Shown: positions 17,891 through 26,970, numbered from the stretch's first letter. The stretch is 64,000 nucleotides of DNA from Bog-473 sp963741995 (GCA_963741995.1 CAVUKI010000002.1:186001-250000), one strand, 5' to 3'. The notes: generated by a model from the letters alone, not told the origin. Made by a program: numbers and translations.

Positions 17891-18283
17891 ATGCCTGAGT
17901 TCCCTGCGATTACTCACGTGGCGCTAACGGTTACGAGTCTTGAACGGAGTGTGCCTTGGTACAAGGATCTGTTCGGCTCGGACCCAATCCTTGACGAGGA
18001 CACAGGTCCGTTCCAGCGCGTCGCTTGGCTTACCGGCGGCACAATCGTTGGCGTAACTCAGTTCCCTGACTTGGACAGCACTGAGCCGTTCAACGAGCGG
18101 CGGCCGGGGCTCGATCATCTGGCTTTCGGCTGTGGCAACCGCGATGAGTTAAAGGCATGGGAAATCCGTCTGAACGAACTCGGCATCCCCAACGGTGGCA
18201 TCGTGGACACGCCTTACTACTCGACATTGTCGTTTCGAGATCCCGACAACATCGCACTTGAGTTCTTCGCACCCCGGGGCTAA
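17891..18283 (+). CDS. VOC (glyoxalase/bleomycin-resistance) family protein
   Basis: A 130-residue vicinal-oxygen-chelate protein of two beta-alpha-beta-beta-beta units. It shows HVALTVTSLERSVPWYKDLFG at the N terminus, DHLAFGCGNRDELKAWEIRL in the middle and SFRDPDNIALEFFAP at the C terminus, where the Glu is a likely metal ligand. A GGGGAG ribosome-binding site precedes ATG 17891. The fold covers glyoxalases, dioxygenases and resistance proteins, so no reaction can be assigned. Third codon positions are far less GC-rich than in core genes (ATT, ACT, GTT, CTT, AGT are frequent), suggesting transfer. Confidence 0.85.
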   Translation: MPEFPAITHVALTVTSLERSVPWYKDLFGSDPILDEDTGPFQRVAWLTGGTIVGVTQFPDLDSTEPFNERRPGLDHLAFGCGNRDELKAWEIRLNELGIPNGGIVDTPYYSTLSFRDPDNIALEFFAPRG

Positions 18284-18404
18284 AACCGAAGGAGTATCCG
18301 ACTGCGTATAGGCCATCCCATATCTCATGCCGGGACAGGGCGCCACCGTCCGGCACCTTGGGGCTCGCAACTGGGAGTCCCAGGCCGCCGGGTATGTGGC
18401 CTGA

Positions 18405-18770
18405 TCACTCCTCGTCCTCGTCGTTCCGCTCCTCCTCGGCCAACCGCTCAAGGTCGGCGCGCTGCTGCTCATAATCTGCGAGAAGCCTTCGCAGGTGCTT
18501 GGCGTCTTCGGGCCTCAGACGGCCCTCGTCCACCGCTGCTTGCAGCGCCTCGTCGGGGTTGGTGCCGGTGGGGAACAGAACCCATGCAGAGGGTCGTGGC
18601 TGATGCAGCAGGTTGTCCTTGTGCAGGATTACAACGTGGCGCACGAGATCCTCGTTGCCGAGCGCGCCGAAGAGGGCTTCGATCCAGTGAAGGTTGTTTT
18701 CCCACAACTCTGGTGCTTGCTCAGGACGCGATCCGAAGGCCCGCTCGGTGAGCGCTTCGGACTCGGTCAT
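18405..18770 (-). CDS. Hypothetical acidic protein, 121 residues
   Basis: I do not recognise this protein. From ATG 18770 it encodes 121 residues: a globular-looking N-terminal half with WENNLHWIEALFGALG and HVVILHKDNLLH, the segment AWVLFPTGTNPDEALQAAV, then a long charged helix (DAKHLRRLLADYEQQRADLE) ending in EERNDEDEE. The frame stays open upstream to 18890, so an alternative start is possible. No Shine-Dalgarno sequence is obvious. The amino-acid composition looks coding. It sits at the edge of the low-GC segment. Confidence 0.6.
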   Translation of the reverse strand: MTESEALTERAFGSRPEQAPELWENNLHWIEALFGALGNEDLVRHVVILHKDNLLHQPRPSAWVLFPTGTNPDEALQAAVDEGRLRPEDAKHLRRLLADYEQQRADLERLAEEERNDEDEE

Positions 18771-18985
18771 CGGGAGGTCTCGATCCTCATTGAGCGCACC
18801 AGGAACTGAGGCGGACCCACTGTCGCCATCCGATGAGGCTATCGCCGGGTCCTGACCGTATCCCCGTACGATGCCGGGACGGGGACGCACCCGACGCGAG
18901 CGTTTGGTCCCAACGTTCCTGTTGATCAGAGTCAGATCAGATCGGGGCGTGTGATGCCGGGCGAAAGCTCTGCGGTGCGCGGCCC

Positions 18986-19546
18986 TTACGACTCGGTGGA
19001 CCCGTCGGGAATCGGCGGGTCGTCGGTCATCGGGAAGACGTCGCCCGCCTCGTCGAGGAGGCGGTCGTCGGCCAGGATCGGAGCCGGCACCGGCATGCGC
19101 AATGCCAGCACGATGCCGTCGGAGGGCCGGCAGTCGACCCGCAGGCGGCCGCCCGGGGTCATGAGGTCCAGCTCGGCCAGGAGGTTGCCCTCGTCCCGCC
19201 CGACCAGACGGAGGGCGATCACGTCGATGCGTGCCTGCTGCAGCACCTGCATGAAGAGCTCGTGGGTCATGGGCCGGCGAGAGTCCATCCGGCGTAGGGC
19301 CTGGGCCATGGCGGTGCCCTCCGGAAGCCCGACCGGGAACACCAGCGCCCGCATCGGGGGCTCCGACTCCACCAGGGTGACGGACGGGTACGGCGAAGGC
19401 AGGTCGAGGGAGACGTCCTCGACGTCCATGACCCGGAACGCCGCGAAGGGCGCGGCAGGGGGCGGAGGCGGCAACACCGCTTCGATCTCCACCTCCGGCC
19501 CGTCCACCACTGCGGGTTCCGGCTGCGGCTGCTGCAGGTCGGTCAC
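18986..19546 (-). CDS. Bifunctional nuclease family (DUF151) protein
   Basis: A 186-residue protein with the DUF151/BFN domain: ALVFPVGLPEGTAMAQALRR, RRPMTHELFMQVLQQARIDVIALRL and GGRLRVDCRPSDGIVLALR are the diagnostic blocks. Homologues have reported DNase/RNase activity in plants and are widespread in Actinobacteria with unknown physiology. The first 35 residues are Pro/Gln-rich and disordered. Its ATG overlaps the rodA stop (ATGA 19543-19546), so the nuclease-like protein is co-translated with the elongation SEDS protein. Confidence 0.88.
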   Translation of the reverse strand: MTDLQQPQPEPAVVDGPEVEIEAVLPPPPPAAPFAAFRVMDVEDVSLDLPSPYPSVTLVESEPPMRALVFPVGLPEGTAMAQALRRMDSRRPMTHELFMQVLQQARIDVIALRLVGRDEGNLLAELDLMTPGGRLRVDCRPSDGIVLALRMPVPAPILADDRLLDEAGDVFPMTDDPPIPDGSTES

Positions 19547-20694
19547 CGGAATTTCCGCCGGGCGCCTACACTCAGGGCGAGACCCACGGCGCCGAAGAAG
19601 ACCAGCACTGCCGTCCCCCCATAGCTCACGAACGGGAGCGGGATGCCCGTGATGGGCATGATCCCCATCGTCATCCCGGCGTTCTGGAAGACGCTGAAGG
19701 CAATGAAAGCGAAAAGGCCGCTGCAGATCAATCGACCGAAGGTGTCGCGGGCTACCACGGCGGCGTGCAGCACCCGCCAGGCGATCACGCCCAGGAGCCC
19801 CAGCACCCCGACGGCACCGACGAAGCCCAGCTGCTCGGCCACCGCGGTGAAGATGAAGTCGGTCTGCTGCTCGGGGACGTAGCCGAGATTGGTCTCCGTG
19901 CCGTGACCGATGCCCGCGCCGAGTAGGCCACCCGACCCGATGGCGTTCTTGGCCTGTTGGCCGTTGTAGATGGCCTCTTGCACATACGGATTCGTGCTGT
20001 GCGAGTTGGGATTCAAGAACGTCGTCAGGCGGGCGATCTGATAGTGATGCAGCAGGCCGCCCTCGACCGCGATCACTGCGAAGAGGACCGTGCCCACAAG
20101 CAGCATGACGAGGATCCTCATTGGCAGGCCGGCGACGGCCAACAGCACGAGCAGCACGATGATCATGATCATCGCCGTCCCGAGGTCAGGCTGCAGCAGT
20201 ACCAGGACGATCGGGATGCCGGCCATGATCAGCAACCGGAAGACGTCGCGCCAGGCCAGGCCCTCTTCTTCGCGGCGCGCGCAGTAGGACGCCACGGCCA
20301 GGATGAGCGCCAGGACGGCGAACTCAGACGGCTGGAGCTGCAGGGGACCCAGGCTGAACCAGCGGGCCGCGCCCTGCGCGCTGCTGCCCACCAGGAACAC
20401 GCCCAGCAATGACAGGACGATCAGCCAGTAGAGAATGTTGGCAATCGGTTCGAGCCGCCGGTAGTCGATCAGGGCCACCACCACCATGGTGATCACGCCC
20501 AGCACGACGAAGAGCCCCTGCTTCTTCAAGAAGGTCTTCGGGTCGTCGCCCTGGGCCAACAAGGGGCCTCGGGTGGCCGTATAGACCATCACCACACCGA
20601 TGACCGACACCAGCAGGGTGGCGACGACCAGAATCAGGTCGAACGGGGGGACGTTGCGGCGGGTGGCAACGTGTGTTCGGGCGAGTGTGGTCAT
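19543..20694 (-). CDS. rodA: Rod-shape SEDS polymerase RodA
   Basis: A 383-residue SEDS protein with ten predicted helices. LGPLQLQPSEFAVLALILAVASY, LLQPDLGTAMIMIIVLL (catalytic Asp) and GIMPITGIPLPFVSYGGTAVLVFF are the RodA/FtsW hallmarks, and LTTFLNPNSHSTNPYVQEA plus NAIGSGGLLGAGIGHGTETNLGYVPEQQTDFIF are typical of RodA. ATG 20694 starts the conserved N terminus; the longer open frame is not conserved in character. The MscS gene starts only 29 bp away on the other strand. RodA polymerises peptidoglycan glycan strands with a class B PBP, which is not in the window. Confidence 0.92.
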   Translation of the reverse strand: MTTLARTHVATRRNVPPFDLILVVATLLVSVIGVVMVYTATRGPLLAQGDDPKTFLKKQGLFVVLGVITMVVVALIDYRRLEPIANILYWLIVLSLLGVFLVGSSAQGAARWFSLGPLQLQPSEFAVLALILAVASYCARREEEGLAWRDVFRLLIMAGIPIVLVLLQPDLGTAMIMIIVLLVLLAVAGLPMRILVMLLVGTVLFAVIAVEGGLLHHYQIARLTTFLNPNSHSTNPYVQEAIYNGQQAKNAIGSGGLLGAGIGHGTETNLGYVPEQQTDFIFTAVAEQLGFVGAVGVLGLLGVIAWRVLHAAVVARDTFGRLICSGLFAFIAFSVFQNAGMTMGIMPITGIPLPFVSYGGTAVLVFFGAVGLALSVGARRKFR

Positions 20695-20723
20695 AAGGCG
20701 GATTCGGGGACAGAATACCGGCC

Positions 20724-21695
20724 GTGACCTCACCCTCCCTGGCGCCGCTTCCTGCCCTGGTGGGCACCCTGCGGGCATCGACCACCACCGATCAGGTCGA
20801 TCAGGGTGGAGGGTGGCTGTACCACCTACTGACAAAGTCGGGCGTCAGCCCCGACACCGCGTCGACGGTCACCGATTTGATCGTGCGGCCGCTCAGCATC
20901 CTGATCGTCGTCGTGGTCGCGCTCATCGTGGCTCGCCTGGGCAGCCGGGTGATCCGCCGGGTCCTCGAACGCGTGGCCAACCAGGCGGCGAACCGCTCCG
21001 GCTCGACACGGGCGGGTGCTCGGGTTGCCACCATGTCGGGCGTCGTCGCCAACATCTGGCGTTTCTTCGTCTTCGTCGTGGCGGGCGCCATCGTGCTCGG
21101 CATGCTCGGCATCAACCTGACACCGCTGTTGGCCAGCGCCACCATCATCGGCGCCACGCTCGGCTTCGGCGCGCAGCAGATCGTGCGCGACTACTTCTCG
21201 GGCATCCTCATGACCATGGAGGACCAGTTCAATGTGGGCGACTCGGTCACCGTCGGCGGCGTGACGGGAGTGGTCGAGGAAGTCACCATGCGCCTCACCC
21301 GCTTCCGCGGTGTCGACGGCACAATCTTCGTCATCCCCAACGGCGACATCCGCCTCGTCGGCAACCTGTCGCGCGGCTGGGCCCGCGCCATCGTCGACCT
21401 CATACTGCCGGGCGCCGGCGCCGCCGACCTGGAGACCCTGCGTCGCGTGATCGCAGGGGCAGCACACGAAGTGGCGACGAGCGCGGACTTCGCCGGGCAT
21501 TGCACCGAGCCGCCCACGGTCGTCGGGTTGCAGTCCGCTGACTCGTCGACGATCACCTTGCGCGTGACCTTGCTCACGATCCCGTCGCAGCGCGACCCGC
21601 TCACCCGCGCCTTGCGCGAAGCGACGCTGGAAGCGCTGGCCAAAGCCTCCCTCTGGCCGGCCGAGGTACAGCCGCCGGCGACGCCGGCGGCCTGA
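20724..21695 (+). CDS. MscS-family mechanosensitive channel
   Basis: A 323-residue small-conductance mechanosensitive channel. Three helices occupy about residues 50-75, 105-130 and 133-155. The pore helix and beta-domain entry read ATIIGATLGFGAQQIVRDYF and SGILMTMEDQFNVGDSVTVG, and TMRLTRFRGVDGTIFVIPNG is the MscS beta-domain signature. Channels of this family release osmolytes under hypo-osmotic stress. It starts with GTG at 20724, 29 bp from the divergent rodA start, so the two promoters must share this space or lie inside the opposite coding region. Confidence 0.92.
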   Translation: MTSPSLAPLPALVGTLRASTTTDQVDQGGGWLYHLLTKSGVSPDTASTVTDLIVRPLSILIVVVVALIVARLGSRVIRRVLERVANQAANRSGSTRAGARVATMSGVVANIWRFFVFVVAGAIVLGMLGINLTPLLASATIIGATLGFGAQQIVRDYFSGILMTMEDQFNVGDSVTVGGVTGVVEEVTMRLTRFRGVDGTIFVIPNGDIRLVGNLSRGWARAIVDLILPGAGAADLETLRRVIAGAAHEVATSADFAGHCTEPPTVVGLQSADSSTITLRVTLLTIPSQRDPLTRALREATLEALAKASLWPAEVQPPATPAA

Positions 21696-21731
21696 TCAGC
21701 CCGTGCCTTCAGGGGTGCGGCGTTCTCGGCC

Positions 21732-22658
21732 TCAGTCTCGGGCAGGATCCACGGCTTCTGCCGCCCGCCACATGGCCTCGACCGGTGCCTCCTTGCCCGT
21801 CCACAACACCAGCTGGGCCGCCGCCTGGTGCACCAGCATGCCGAGCCCGTCGACACCTTGGGCGCCGGCCGCAACCGCTGCGAGCAGCCACGGGGTCGGC
21901 CGAGGCACGTAGACCAGGTCGGCGGCCACCTGTCCGGCACGGAGTAGCTCCGGTGCCACCAGCCAGGGCGACACGCCGGCGGGAGAGGCGCCCGCCATGC
22001 CGAACGGGGTGGCGTTGACGACCAGGTCAGCCGAGCCGACGGCCTCGACCCGGGCGGGCTCTTCGGCCGGTACCACCGACCCCACCCGGCCGGCCAGCGC
22101 GGCCGCCGTGGCGGCCCGTTCGGGCGTCCGGTTGAGGACGGCGACCTGGCTGGCTCCGGCATCGACCAGGGCCAGCACGACGGAGCGGGCGGCGCCACCG
22201 GCGCCGATCACCAGGCACCGCTTGCCCGCCGGTGTGAAGGTCGCGCCACGGGCCAACGACGCCACGAATCCCTCACCGTCGGTGTTGGTACCGAGGAGCA
22301 GGCCATCCCTGTTGATGATGCAGTTGACGGCACCGAGCCGGCGAGCCACCTCGGTGCACTCGTCGACCAGGTCGGCCACGTCGGCCTTGTGGGGCATGGT
22401 GACCGAGAGCCCGCTGATATCGGCCCGTCGCATGGCGGCAAGGGCAGCCTCCGCCTGACCGGGCGCCACCTCGAAAGCCTGCGAGTGCCACGTCGCACCC
22501 AGCCCGAGTGCGGCGAACGCCGCGTTGTGCAGCACCGGCGACAAGGAGTGGGCGATCGGGCTGCCGATGACCCCGACCAACCGTCGTCCCGGGCCGGCGG
22601 CGGCCCGCGCCCCGTCCATGGTCACGCCCGGGCCCGCTGCCGCGTCAAGGGAGGCCAC
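21732..22658 (-). CDS. aroE: Shikimate dehydrogenase
   Basis: A 308-residue AroE that reduces 3-dehydroshikimate with NADPH in the aromatic amino-acid pathway. The shikimate site is seen in IGSPIAHSLSPVLHN, with the catalytic Lys in VTMPHKADVADLVDE; NTDGEGF follows. The NADP site is CLVIGAGGAARSVVLAL, then VLNRTPERA and the C-terminal GLGMLVHQAAAQLVLWTG. The open start at 22658 overlaps mltG by 14 bp; ATG 22619, close to the fold, is an alternative. It is the last visible gene of the superoperon. Confidence 0.93.
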   Translation of the reverse strand: MASLDAAAGPGVTMDGARAAAGPGRRLVGVIGSPIAHSLSPVLHNAAFAALGLGATWHSQAFEVAPGQAEAALAAMRRADISGLSVTMPHKADVADLVDECTEVARRLGAVNCIINRDGLLLGTNTDGEGFVASLARGATFTPAGKRCLVIGAGGAARSVVLALVDAGASQVAVLNRTPERAATAAALAGRVGSVVPAEEPARVEAVGSADLVVNATPFGMAGASPAGVSPWLVAPELLRAGQVAADLVYVPRPTPWLLAAVAAGAQGVDGLGMLVHQAAAQLVLWTGKEAPVEAMWRAAEAVDPARD

Positions 22659-23901
22659 GGCTCTTGGCCAGTTGCTCGTTGGCCAGCTGCTCGGCGTACG
22701 TGTCGGAGAAGGCCATGGTGCCGTCTTTCTTCACCAGCACGAAGTACAGCCACGCCCCCGCCGGCGGATGGACGGCTGCGTTCAGGGCGTCTTGGGAAGG
22801 CATGCAAATGGGTGTCGGCGTCAAGCCATTGTTGAGATAGGTGTTGTACGGGGACTGGATCTTGAGGTCTTGTGACGTCACCGGTCCCCCGTCCTGTCCC
22901 AGCGCGTAGAGCACGGTCGAGTCCATCTGCAGCGGGGTGCCCTGGGCCAGCCGGTTGTAGATGACCCGTGACGTGTCCGGCATGTTGACCGGGATGTAGC
23001 CCTCCTTCTCCACGATGGAGGCCACGATGAGGACCTGGTACGGCGTCATGCCGAGCGCGTTGGCCGATGCGACGTCGAGGCCGGCGGCCTGCGCCGCGTG
23101 ATCGAACCGTTGCACCATGTCCGTCAGGATCGTGGTGTCGCTCTCGCCGGGGAGAATGTTGTAGATGCCCGTGCCGAGCATGCCCTCCAGACTGTTCAAG
23201 CCGGGCGGGGAGACCGCCGAGTGCACGGCGTCGCTGGCGGCGGTCTTCTCGAAGCCGCCGGCGCTGTGGCCGGGCACGCTGTCCACCTCCTGGGCCACTT
23301 CGGAGAGCGTGAAGCCGGGACGGACATTGACCGGGTAGATGTTGGGTCCGGCGGCCAGGAGCTGCCGGACTTCAGAGAAGGCCAAGTTCTGGTGCAACGC
23401 GTAGCTGCCCGCCAGGACGGTCGGCGTCCCGTGGATGACGTCCGAGAGCTGGAAGGCCAGCGCGCTGCCGATCACGTGCTGCTGGCTCAACGCAGTGACG
23501 ATGGCGTCGGTCGACTCGCCCTGCTGCACCGTCACCACCACCTGGGGACCGGGCGGACCCAGCGCGTGGGACTCCAGCTCGTACCAGAGCACGAAGGCCA
23601 GCACGATGACGAGCAACGCTCCACCGATGCCGAGCAGGATCCGGCGGCGGCGTCGCACCCGGGCCGAACGGGCCGACCGGCGCCCGACACGGCTCTCGGG
23701 CTCGTCGTCGGCCGCGGGAGCGTCGGCCGCGGGAGCGTCGGCCGCGGGAGCGTCGGCCGCGGGAGCGTCGGCCGCGGGAGCGTCGGCCGCGGGAGCGTCG
23801 GCCGCGGGAGCGTCGGCTCCGGGCTGCGGCCACGGCAGCTCCTCCTCGCCGTCGCCGCTCTCGTCCCGGTCGAAGGGCCCGGTGCCGGTGGGGCCGCTCA
23901 T
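22645..23901 (-). CDS. mltG: Endolytic murein transglycosylase
   Basis: A 418-residue MltG (YceG-like) enzyme that cleaves nascent glycan strands, probably a terminase of peptidoglycan synthesis. A cytoplasmic tail of about 85 residues precedes one helix (LLGIGGALLVIVLAFVLWYE); the outer part has the LysM-like region and the catalytic Glu in VASIVEKEGYIPVN, then VIYNRLAQGTPLQMDSTVLY and YNTYLNNGLTPTPI. The tail contains seven DAPAA units encoded by a perfect 15-bp tandem repeat. Its ATG overlaps the ruvX stop (ATGA 23898-23901). Confidence 0.94.
   Translation of the reverse strand: MSGPTGTGPFDRDESGDGEEELPWPQPGADAPAADAPAADAPAADAPAADAPAADAPAADAPAADDEPESRVGRRSARSARVRRRRRILLGIGGALLVIVLAFVLWYELESHALGPPGPQVVVTVQQGESTDAIVTALSQQHVIGSALAFQLSDVIHGTPTVLAGSYALHQNLAFSEVRQLLAAGPNIYPVNVRPGFTLSEVAQEVDSVPGHSAGGFEKTAASDAVHSAVSPPGLNSLEGMLGTGIYNILPGESDTTILTDMVQRFDHAAQAAGLDVASANALGMTPYQVLIVASIVEKEGYIPVNMPDTSRVIYNRLAQGTPLQMDSTVLYALGQDGGPVTSQDLKIQSPYNTYLNNGLTPTPICMPSQDALNAAVHPPAGAWLYFVLVKKDGTMAFSDTYAEQLANEQLAKSRGLP
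23711..23815. repeat. Perfect 15-bp tandem repeat, seven copies, inside mltG
   Basis: The unit GCCGCGGGAGCGTCG occurs seven times without a mismatch. It is in frame in mltG and yields seven DAPAA pentapeptides in the cytoplasmic N-terminal tail. The lack of sequence drift indicates recent expansion or ongoing slippage; copy number can change without a frameshift. Confidence 0.95.
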
Positions 23902-24350
23902 GCGTTGTCCAGCCAGGCTTGCAGGAGCACCATGGCGGCAGCGCTGTCGACGACCTTGCGCGCCGCCTTTCCGGTCCGCCCCGCCGCCCGCAAGGAGCGC
24001 TCGGCCTCCACCGTGGTGAAGCGCTCGTCGGCCGTCTCGACCGTGACCCCGAGGGGCTCGAGCATCTCGCGGAGCGCGGCCGCTTCGTCCAGGGCCGACC
24101 GGGCGGCCGGGCCGACCTGGCCCGAGAGGCTGAGGGGCAGCCCGACCACCACGGTCAGCGCCTCCACCTCGCGCACGGCGTCGACCACGGCACTGCGGTC
24201 GCGTGCCGGGTCACCGCTGCGCTGAATCGTGCCCCACGGGCTGGCCAGGCTGCGCCCGCTGTCGCTGTACGCCACGCCGATCCGCCGTGCCCCGAGGTCC
24301 AGCGCGGCCACCCGGCCCGGGCCGCGCCCGGATACCCCGTCGCCGCTCAC
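23898..24350 (-). CDS. ruvX: Holliday-junction resolvase-like protein RuvX (YqgF)
   Basis: A 150-residue RNase H-fold protein of the YqgF/RuvX family, implicated in rRNA processing and junction resolution. ALDLGARRIGVAYSD at the N terminus carries the first catalytic Asp, VVGLPLSLSG the second strand, DERFTTVEAE the Glu, and KVVDSAAAMVLLQAWLD the last acidic motif. It is coupled on both sides by 4-bp overlaps: with alaS (24347-24350) and with mltG (23898-23901). The alaS-ruvX-mltG-aroE order is a usual actinobacterial arrangement. Confidence 0.92.
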   Translation of the reverse strand: MSGDGVSGRGPGRVAALDLGARRIGVAYSDSGRSLASPWGTIQRSGDPARDRSAVVDAVREVEALTVVVGLPLSLSGQVGPAARSALDEAAALREMLEPLGVTVETADERFTTVEAERSLRAAGRTGKAARKVVDSAAAMVLLQAWLDNA

Positions 24351-26953
24351 GCGGACAGGAGCCGCCGCGCCTCGGCCAGCGCCGCCTCGATGTGAGAGGG
24401 ATCCTTCCCCCCCGCCGTTGCCACCTCCGCTGAGCCGCCGCCACCGCCGCCGACCATCTTCCCGAGCGTGCGCACGAGCTGGGTGGCGTCGGGCGTGCCC
24501 CCCGTGGCGGCCACGATGGCCGCCTTGGCACCGTCGGGCGACCCTCCGAGCACGACGGCCCGCACCCCGTCGTGGCGCAGGGTGGCCTGGGCCAGGCTGC
24601 GCAGGTCGTCGACCTCCACCTTGTCGCGTCGGGCCACGACCACCCCACCGTCGGAGGCCGCCGCCTCGGCCAACGTGGCGGCCTCCGCCTCGCTCGATTG
24701 CTGGCGCAACCGGGCCAGTTCCCTCTCGCCGTCGCGCTGACGCTCGGCCAGACGACCGATCGCCGCCAACAGCTCGTCGGGCTCCGACCGCACCAACTCG
24801 GCGGCCGACTGCACCAGCCGCTCACGCTCGACGGCTCGGTCCAACGCCACGAACCCGGTCACGGCGAACAGCCTTCGTGTGTTGGATCCGATGGAGCCCT
24901 CCGACACGAGCGTGATGGGCCCGATCTGTCCCAACGAGTCCACGTGGGTGCCGCCGCAGAACTCGAGCGAGGTCGATCCCGACCGCACGACGCGCACCGA
25001 CGAGCCGTACTTGTCGCCGAAGAAGGCGATGGCGCCCATGTCCTCGGCCTCTTCGCGCGACGTCTCGGTGGTCTCCACGCCGATATCGGTCAGCACCGCG
25101 GTGTTGGCCCGTGCGAACACGTCGTCGAGCTGCTCACTCGTCGGCGCCTCGTGATGGGAGAAGTCGAAGCGCAGGTACTCGGGCGACACCAGCGAGCCCT
25201 GCTGGCGCACGTGGTCGCCCAACACGGCCCGGAGGGACGCGTGGAGCAGGTGGGTCGCCGTGTGGTTGCGCCGGATCGCATCCCGGCGCTCCCCGTCGAT
25301 GGTGGCCAGCGCGTCCTGTCCCGCCCGCACCTCACCGGTCACCCGCGCCCGGTGCGCGAACAACCCCGGCACGGCCAGCACGGTGTCCGCGACCTCGGCG
25401 ATGCCCGACTCGGTCACGATGGTGCCCGTGTCCCCCACCTGCCCGCCGCTCTCGGCGTAGAACGGTGTGCGGTCGAGGAAGATCTCGACCATCCGCGACC
25501 CGTCGCCGTCGGCGTCGCTGTCCTTGGCGTCCGAGACGGCGTCGCCCTCGAGCACGGCCAGGACCCGTGCCGGCACCTCGTAGTTCTCCTGCCCGCGACC
25601 GACGAACGACGTCGGGCCCTCGGCATCGAGCAGGGCCCGGTACACCGCCTCGTCGCCGGCACGGGAGGACTTCGCCGCGGCGCGGGCCCGCTCCCGCTGG
25701 GCGGCCATGGCGGCATCGAAGCCGCGGCGGTCCACCTCCACGCCCGCATCACGTGCCAGCTCCTCGGTGAGCTCGACCGGAAAGCCGTGGGTGTCGTGCA
25801 GGGTGAAGGCCACGTCGCCCTCCAGCACCTTGGTCCCGGTGGCGAAGGCGTCTTCCAACCGGCTCAACCCGGATCGCAGGGTGCGATCGAACCCGGTCTC
25901 CTCACGCGCCACCACGTTGACGATGAGATCCTGCTGGGCGCGGAGGGCCGGATAGGCGTCACCCAGCACCTCGATGGTCGCCTGGACCAGCGCGGGCGTG
26001 ATCGGCTTCTCCACGCCGGCGCGGCGGGCGGCCAGGACGGCACGGCGCACGACGCGGCGCAGCACGTAGCCCCGCCCCTCGTTGGCGGGCAGGACGCCGT
26101 CGGCTACGAGCATGGAGAACGCACGCCCGTGGTCGGCCAGGACGCGTAGCGCAACGTCGGTGGTCGGATCGGTCCCGTAGCCGGTGCCCAGGATGGAGGC
26201 CGCCACGTCGATGATCGGCACGAAGAGGTCGGTGTCGAAAATCGAATCGTGCCCCTGCAGGACGGGAAGGATCCGCTCCAGCCCGGCGCCGGTGTCGATG
26301 TTCCGACGCGGCAACTCGGTCAGAACGCCCTCGGCGTCTCGGTTGTACTGCATGAAGACGAGGTTCCAGATCTCGACGAAGCGGGCGTCGCCCCCGTGCT
26401 TGGGGCCGCCGTCGTGCCCGTAGGCCTCGCCCATGTCGAAGAAGATCTCGGAGTCGGGACCGCACGGACCGGTGTCGCCCATGGTCCAGAAGTTGTCCGC
26501 GTCGCCCATGCGCTGGATGCGCTCGGGCCGCAGGCCGATCTTGTCGATCCAGAGCTGCTCGGCCTCGTCGTCGCTGTCGTGCACCGTGACCCAGAGGCGG
26601 TCCCCATCGAGTCCGAAGACCTCAGTGAGGAGCTCCCAGGCCATGGGGATGGCCTCCGCCTTGAAGTAGTCCCCGAAGCTGAAGTTGCCCAGCATCTCGA
26701 AGAAGGTGCAGTGGAACGTGTCGGTGCCGATGATCTCGATGTCGGGGGTGCGAAAGCACTTCTGGATCGAGGTGGCCCGGAGCCAGGGCGCCGGTTCGTC
26801 GCCCACGAAGTACGGCTTGAACGGCACCATGCCCGCAATGGTGAAGAGGACCGAGGGGTCGTGAGGGATGAGGCTGGCGGAGGGGACGATGGTGTGGCCC
26901 CGCTCGGCGAAGAAGCGCGTGAAGGCCGCCCGCAGTCCATTGGCGTCCATCAC
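24347..26953 (-). CDS. alaS: Alanyl-tRNA synthetase
   Basis: An 868-residue AlaRS. The class II core at the N terminus shows FTIAGMVPFKPYF, RCFRTPDIEIIGTD-type motif 2 (here KCFRTPDIEIIG) and GAGLERILPVLQG. The editing domain has the zinc-site HTATHLLHASLR and CGGTHVDSLGQIG. The C-terminal coiled coil and C-Ala domain (AIGRLAERQRDGERELARLR, then AATGGTPDATQLVRTLGKMVGGGGGGS) complete the normal length. The first codons are GTG-ATG (26953/26950), so either may start. Seventy-two bp separate it from the peptidase, including a likely terminator. Confidence 0.96.
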   Translation of the reverse strand: MMDANGLRAAFTRFFAERGHTIVPSASLIPHDPSVLFTIAGMVPFKPYFVGDEPAPWLRATSIQKCFRTPDIEIIGTDTFHCTFFEMLGNFSFGDYFKAEAIPMAWELLTEVFGLDGDRLWVTVHDSDDEAEQLWIDKIGLRPERIQRMGDADNFWTMGDTGPCGPDSEIFFDMGEAYGHDGGPKHGGDARFVEIWNLVFMQYNRDAEGVLTELPRRNIDTGAGLERILPVLQGHDSIFDTDLFVPIIDVAASILGTGYGTDPTTDVALRVLADHGRAFSMLVADGVLPANEGRGYVLRRVVRRAVLAARRAGVEKPITPALVQATIEVLGDAYPALRAQQDLIVNVVAREETGFDRTLRSGLSRLEDAFATGTKVLEGDVAFTLHDTHGFPVELTEELARDAGVEVDRRGFDAAMAAQRERARAAAKSSRAGDEAVYRALLDAEGPTSFVGRGQENYEVPARVLAVLEGDAVSDAKDSDADGDGSRMVEIFLDRTPFYAESGGQVGDTGTIVTESGIAEVADTVLAVPGLFAHRARVTGEVRAGQDALATIDGERRDAIRRNHTATHLLHASLRAVLGDHVRQQGSLVSPEYLRFDFSHHEAPTSEQLDDVFARANTAVLTDIGVETTETSREEAEDMGAIAFFGDKYGSSVRVVRSGSTSLEFCGGTHVDSLGQIGPITLVSEGSIGSNTRRLFAVTGFVALDRAVERERLVQSAAELVRSEPDELLAAIGRLAERQRDGERELARLRQQSSEAEAATLAEAAASDGGVVVARRDKVEVDDLRSLAQATLRHDGVRAVVLGGSPDGAKAAIVAATGGTPDATQLVRTLGKMVGGGGGGSAEVATAGGKDPSHIEAALAEARRLLSA

Positions 26954-26970
26954 TCCAGCCTACCGGGGCG

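Noticed and set aside
23711..23815. CRISPR-like array
   Set aside because: The units are directly adjacent without spacers and lie in frame inside mltG, so this is a coding tandem repeat.
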